Positions 60,015-64,000 of a stretch of 64,000 nt of DNA are shown here, in pieces. The stretch comes from Ahaetulla prasina (Eukaryota; Chordata; Lepidosauria; Squamata; Colubridae): NCBI RefSeq assembly GCF_028640845.1, contig NC_080540.1, forward strand, positions 227,338,794 through 227,402,793, read 5' to 3'. The notes under the pieces were generated by a model. The model did no database searches. It saw nothing but the letters and a program-made list of their open reading frames with translations, and was not told the origin of the DNA. The position numbers and the translations under genes are program-made. Each line of letters begins with the position of its first letter. Position 1 is the first letter of the stretch.

Positions 60015-61231
60015 AAGGTTTGTTAAGGAAGGAAGTGGTAGCTGGGCAGGTCCGAATAAGTAACAAATGAAAATTTAATGACTAATGTTGAATAAGAGAC
60101 TGTATATTGAATAGGTTGTTGGAAAATGAAAATAAAACTTTAAAAAAAAAAAAAAAATTCAGATGCTTGGCAACTAATTCATACTTATGACGGTTGCGAT
60201 ATCCTGGGATCATGTGATCTGTGTTTGTGACCTTCTGACAAGCAAAGTCAATGGGGAAGCCAGATTCACTTAATAACCCTGTAACTTAAGTACAGTGATA
60301 CAGTAAACAACTGTGGCAAGAAATATCATAAAATGGGGCAAAATTCAGTTAACAAATGTCTCACTTAGCAACAATTTTTGGGCTCAATTATCATAAACTG
60401 AGGACTACCCGTATAAGGATAGTTTGCATGATACTTACTAAATGTAGCCCTCACTGCCTGCATGAGTGGAGTATGCAAACAGGAATAGAATTGGATGACA
60501 TGGTTCTTTTTAGGTGCATTTATTTCAATAGATTATAGGAAAATTAATACAGATGTTTATATATTAGCCATACACAACATATAGAGAGTTTTCTGTGAGC
60601 GGTGGATGCCTCACGAAATTAAGTTAATCTTAATCCCTCAAAAAAAAGAGGGTTTTTTTCATTAAACCAAGTCCATTAAGGACAATAGGTCAATACTGAA
60701 ATGCCTGAGATTATGAGGGAGGGACAGAGGGAGGAAAGGAAGGCGGGAGGGAGGAGAGAAGGAAGAAGGGAGGAAGGGAGGAAAAAAAGGAAGGAGAGAA
60801 GGAGGAAGGAGAAAGAAGGGAGGGAAGGAGAGGAGGCAGGGAAGGAGGGAGGAGGAGGAGGGAGGGAGGAGGGAAAGAAGGAAGGAGGGAGGGAAGAAGG
60901 AAGGAGAAGGAAGGAGAGAAGGCAGGAGAGGAGAGAAGGAAGGAGGAAGAAAGGAGAGGAGGGAGGGAGAGAGGAGAAAGAGAGGAAGGAGGGAAGGAGA
61001 GGAGGGAGGGAGGAGACAGGGAGAAAGGAGGGAAGAAGGCGTCAGGAGAGAAGGAAGGAGAGGAAGGAGGAGGAGGAGAGGAGGAGGAGGAAGGAGGGAA
61101 GAAGGAAGGAGAGAAAGGAGGAGGAAGGAAGGAGAGAAGACAGGAGAGAGAAGAGAAGGCAGGAGGGAAGGAGGAAGGAGAAAAGAAGGAAGGAGGAAGA
61201 AGAGAAGGAAGAAAGGAGAGAAGGAGGAAGA
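60015..61231 (+). repeat. Macrosatellite unit 1 (1217 bp)
   Basis: Starts AAGGTTTGTTAAGGAAGG. Contains the HAL1-like terminus and poly(A), the MITE right part, about 290 bp of flank (GCATGATACTTACTAAATG, CTGTGAGCGGTGGATGCCTC) and a GA-rich tract at 60714-61231. Confidence 0.9.
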
Positions 61232-62722
61232 AAGGTTTGTTAAGGAAGGAAGTGGTAACTGGGCAGGTCCGAATAAGTAACAAATGAAAGTTAATGACTA
61301 ATATTGAATAAGAGACTGTATATTGAATAGGTTGTTGGAAAATGAAAATAAAACTTTAAAAAAAAAAAAAAAATTCAGATGCTTGGCAACTAATTCATAC
61401 TTATGACGGTTGCGATATCCTGGGATCATGTGATCTGTGTTTGTGACCTTCTGACAAGCAAAGTCAATGGGGAAGCCAGATTCACTTAATAACCCTGTAA
61501 CTTAAGTACAGTGATACAGTAAACAACTGTGGCAAGAAATATCATAAAATGGGGCAAAATTCAGTTAACAAATGTCTCACTTAGCAACAATTTTTGGGCT
61601 CAATTATCATAAACTGAGGACTACCCGTATAAGGATAGTTTGCATGATACTTACTAAATGTAGCCCTCACTGCCTGCATGAGTGGAGTATGCAAACAGGA
61701 ATAGAATTGGATGACATGGTTCTTTTTAGGTGCATTTATTTCAATAGATTATAGGAAAATTAATACAGATGTTTATATATTAGCCATACACAACATATAG
61801 AGAGTTTTCTGTGAGCGGTGGATGCCTCACTAAATTAAGTTAATCTCAATCCCTCCAAAAAAAAAGGGTTTTTTTCATTAAACCAAGTCCATTAAGGACA
61901 ATAGGTCAATACTGAAATGCCTGAGATTATGAGGGAGGGACAGAGGGAGGAAAGGAAGGCGGGAGGGAGGAGAGAAGGAAGAAGGGAGGAAGGGAGGAAA
62001 AAAAGGAAGGAGAGAAGGAGGAAGGAGAAAGAAGGGAGGGAAGGAGAGGAGGCAGGGAAGGAGGGAGGAGGAGGAGGAGGAGGAGGAGGAAGGAGGGAGG
62101 GAAGAAGGAAGGAGAAGGAAGGAGAGAAGGAGGAGGAAGGAGAAGGAAGGAGGAAGAAAGGAGAGGAGGGAGGAGAGGAGAAAGAGAGGAAGGAGGAAGG
62201 AGAGGAGGGAGGAGGAGACAGGGAGAAAGGAGGGAAGAAGGCGTCAGGAGAGAAGGAAGAAGAGAAAGCAGGGAGGGAGGAAGGAGAGGAGGGAGGAGAG
62301 AAGGAGGAGGAAGGAAGGAGGAGGAGAGAAGGAGGAGGAAGGAAGGAGAGAAGACAGGAGAGAGAAGAGAAGGCAGGAGGGAAGGAGGAAGGAGAAAGAA
62401 GGAAGGAGGAAGAAGAGAAGGAAGAAAGGAGAGAAGGAGGAGGAAGGAGAAAGAAAGGAAGGATGGAGAGAAGGAAGGAGAGAAGGAGGGAGGGAGGAGG
62501 AAGGAGAAGGAAGGAGAAGGAAGGAGAGAAGGAAGAAAGGAGAGAAGGAAGAAAGGAGAGGAAGAAGAGAAGGAAGGAGGAAGGAGGAAGGAGGAAGAAG
62601 AAAGGGGAAAGAGAGAGGGTTAGAAAGGGTGGAAGAGAAGAGTAGGGAAAGAGGAGAGGATGTAGAAAAGTGAAGGAGAGGAAGGATGAAGAAAGTAGAA
62701 GAAAGTAGAGAAGGGAGGAGGA
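61232..62722 (+). repeat. Macrosatellite unit 2 (1491 bp)
   Basis: Same order as unit 1, with the GA tract 61931-62722 longer. Near its end (62585-62722) it regains the unshortened HAL1-like purine block seen at 59885-60014, which is missing at the end of unit 1. Confidence 0.9.
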
Positions 62723-64000
62723 AAGGTTTGTTAAGGAAGGAAGTGGTAGCTGGGCAGGTCCGAATAAGTAACAAATGAAAATTTAATGACTAATGTTGAA
62801 TAAGAGACTGTATATTGAATAAGTTGTTGGAAAATGAAAATAAAACTTTAAAAAAAAAAAAAAAATTCAGATGCTTGGCAACTAATTCATACTTATGACG
62901 GTTGCGATGTCCTGGGATCATGTGATCTGTGTTTGTGACCTTCTGACAAGCAAAGTCAATGGGGAAGCCAGATAGTAACCCTGTTACTAACTTAAGTACA
63001 GTGATACAGTAAACAACTGTGGCAAGAAATATCATAAAATGGGGCAAAATTCAGTTAACAAATGTCTCACTTAGCAACAATTTTTGGGCTCAATTATCAT
63101 AAACTGAGGACTACCCGTATAAGGATAGTTTGCATGATACTTACTAAATGTAGCCCTCACTGCCTGCATGAGTGGAGTATGCAAACAGGAATAGAATTGG
63201 ATGACATGGTTCTTTTTAGGTGCATTTATTTCAATAGATTATAGGAAAATTAATACAGATGTTTATATATTAGCCATACACAACATATAGAGAGTTTTCT
63301 GTGAGCGGTGGATGCCTCACTAAATTAAGTTAATCTTAATCCCTCAAAAAAGAGGTTTTTCATTAAACCAAGTCCATTAAGGACAATAGGTCAATACTGA
63401 AATGCCTGAGATTATGAGGGAGGGACAGAGGAGGAAGAAGGAAGGAGGGAGGGAGGAGAGAAGGAGAGAAGGAGGAAGGAGGAAGAAGGAAGGAGAGAAG
63501 GAGGAAGGAGAAAAGAAGGAAGGAGGGAAGGAGAGGAGGGAGGAAGGAGGGAGGAGGAGGAGGAGGAGGAGGAAGGAGGGAGGAAGGAAGGAGAGAAGGG
63601 AGGAGGAGGAAGGAAGGAGAGAAGGCAGGAGAGGAGAGAAGGAAGGAGGAAGAAAGGAGAGGAGGGAGGGAGAGAGGAGAAAGAGAGGAAGGAGGGAAAG
63701 GAGAGGAGGGAGGGAGGAGACAGGGAGAAAGGAGGGAAAGAAGGCGTCAGGAGAGAAGGAAGAAGAGAAAGCAGGGAGGGAGGAGAGGTGAGGAGGGAGG
63801 AAGGAGGGAAAGAAGGAAGGAGAGAAAGGAGGGAGGAAGGAAGGAGAGAAGACAGGAGAGAGAAGAGAAGGCAGGAGGGAAGGAGGAAGGAGAAAAAGAA
63901 GGAAGGAGGAAGAAGAGAAGGAAGAAAGGAGAGAAGGGAGGGAGGAAGGGAGAAAGAAAGGAAGGATGGAGAGAAGGAGAGAGAAAGGAGGGAGGGAGGG
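62723..64000 (+). repeat. Macrosatellite unit 3 (truncated by the window end)
   Basis: Same start, poly(A), MITE part and flank. The GA tract begins at 63416 and runs past the window end. A small difference in the MITE part (GATAGTAACCCTGTTACTAA) marks this unit. The array length is unknown. Confidence 0.88.

Larger units (their letters stand above)
56554..60153 (+). mobile_element. HAL1-like L1-related retrotransposon, copy B
   Basis: A 3.6 kb plus-strand insertion in the MITE, with target duplication AAAATTCAG (56545-56553 and 60154-60162) and a poly(A) tail. It has a GC-rich 5' part unlike copy A, two tandem copies of the 5' UTR and ORF1 start (about 56900-57243 and 57244-57600; ATGGCTCTTAAGCAAACAG), a short 3' remnant of ORF1 (about 57620-57732), then the same 3' region as copy A with a four-fold tandem expansion. 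No ORF2 is present. Confidence 0.75.
56419..60411 (-). mobile_element. Mariner-like MITE split by HAL1-like copy B
   Basis: Left part 56419-56553 starts CAGGTAGTTCTCAATTTACA after TA. The right part, from about 60154, continues the family sequence (CAGATGCTTGGCAACTAATT) and ends AACTGAGGACTACCCG at 60411 before TA. Confidence 0.75.
55429..64000 (-). other. CDC37L1 intron 1, continuing past the window
   Basis: No exon-1-like sequence (acidic N-terminus with ATG and CpG context) was found up to 64000, so intron 1 is over 8.5 kb. 55429-56418 holds only a TG repeat (about 55596-55628). The rest is the nested insertion and macrosatellite. Confidence 0.65.

Noticed and set aside
60701..63791. Open frames of 129-242 codons rich in Glu, Arg, Lys and Gly (and the Ser/Pro/Phe/Leu frames on the other strand) in the GA tracts
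   Set aside because: They follow from purine-only sequence lacking stop codons; no start context, splice sites or domain, and their length changes with the tract.
57770..64000. CRISPR-like array
   Set aside because: Repeat units are hundreds of bases long, spacers are not unique, and the locus is eukaryotic.

Overview
The window is a vertebrate nuclear locus, most likely from a squamate reptile and probably a snake. The evidence is multi-exon genes with GT-AG introns, CpG-rich first exons, and introns filled with tRNA-headed SINEs, L2/CR1-type LINEs, hAT and mariner-like MITEs and many microsatellites. Three conserved genes are present, in the order and orientation I recall for human 9p24: RCL1 (minus strand, exon 1 only), AK3 (plus strand, complete, five coding exons) and CDC37L1 (minus strand, exons 2-7). 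No operons or prokaryotic features are present.

Layout: 1-6221 is RCL1 intron 1, with a 5'-truncated L2-like LINE at about 3437-5077. RCL1 exon 1 is at 6222-6357 in a CpG-rich promoter. A 6.9 kb head-to-head intergenic region follows; its AK3 end carries a 400 bp purine tract (12581-12981) and the AK3 CpG-rich promoter. AK3 runs from 13293 to 36676 with a poly(A) signal at 36916. AK3 intron 1 holds a 2 kb hAT-like element containing a long palindrome split by a solo LTR. Intron 2 holds a nearly full-length antisense LINE starting 88 bp after exon 2, and a recent 838 bp tandem duplication. From 36922 to about 40700 is intergenic. CDC37L1 then runs tail-to-tail toward AK3: a long repeat-poor probable 3' UTR (about 40703-44905), exons 7 to 2 (44906-55428), and intron 1 continuing past the window end.

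The most unusual content is in CDC37L1 introns 5 and 1. Two copies of an L1-related retrotransposon (47949-50750 minus; 56554-60153 plus), each with target-site duplications, carry ORF1 sequence that runs directly into a long 3' region with no ORF2. They resemble mammalian HAL1 half-L1 elements. The second copy sits inside a mariner-like MITE. It carries internal tandem amplifications, and its GA-rich 3' end is part of a macrosatellite (60015-64000 and beyond) whose repeat unit contains the retrotransposon tail, half of the MITE, host flank and a long GA tract.

Functionally, AK3 is the mitochondrial-matrix GTP:AMP phosphotransferase, RCL1 is a nucleolar 18S rRNA-processing factor, and CDC37L1 is an Hsp90 co-chaperone. 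They are housekeeping neighbours, not a pathway. Exon boundaries were set by reading splice sites and checking phase; family assignments rest on recalled homologues, since no search could be run.
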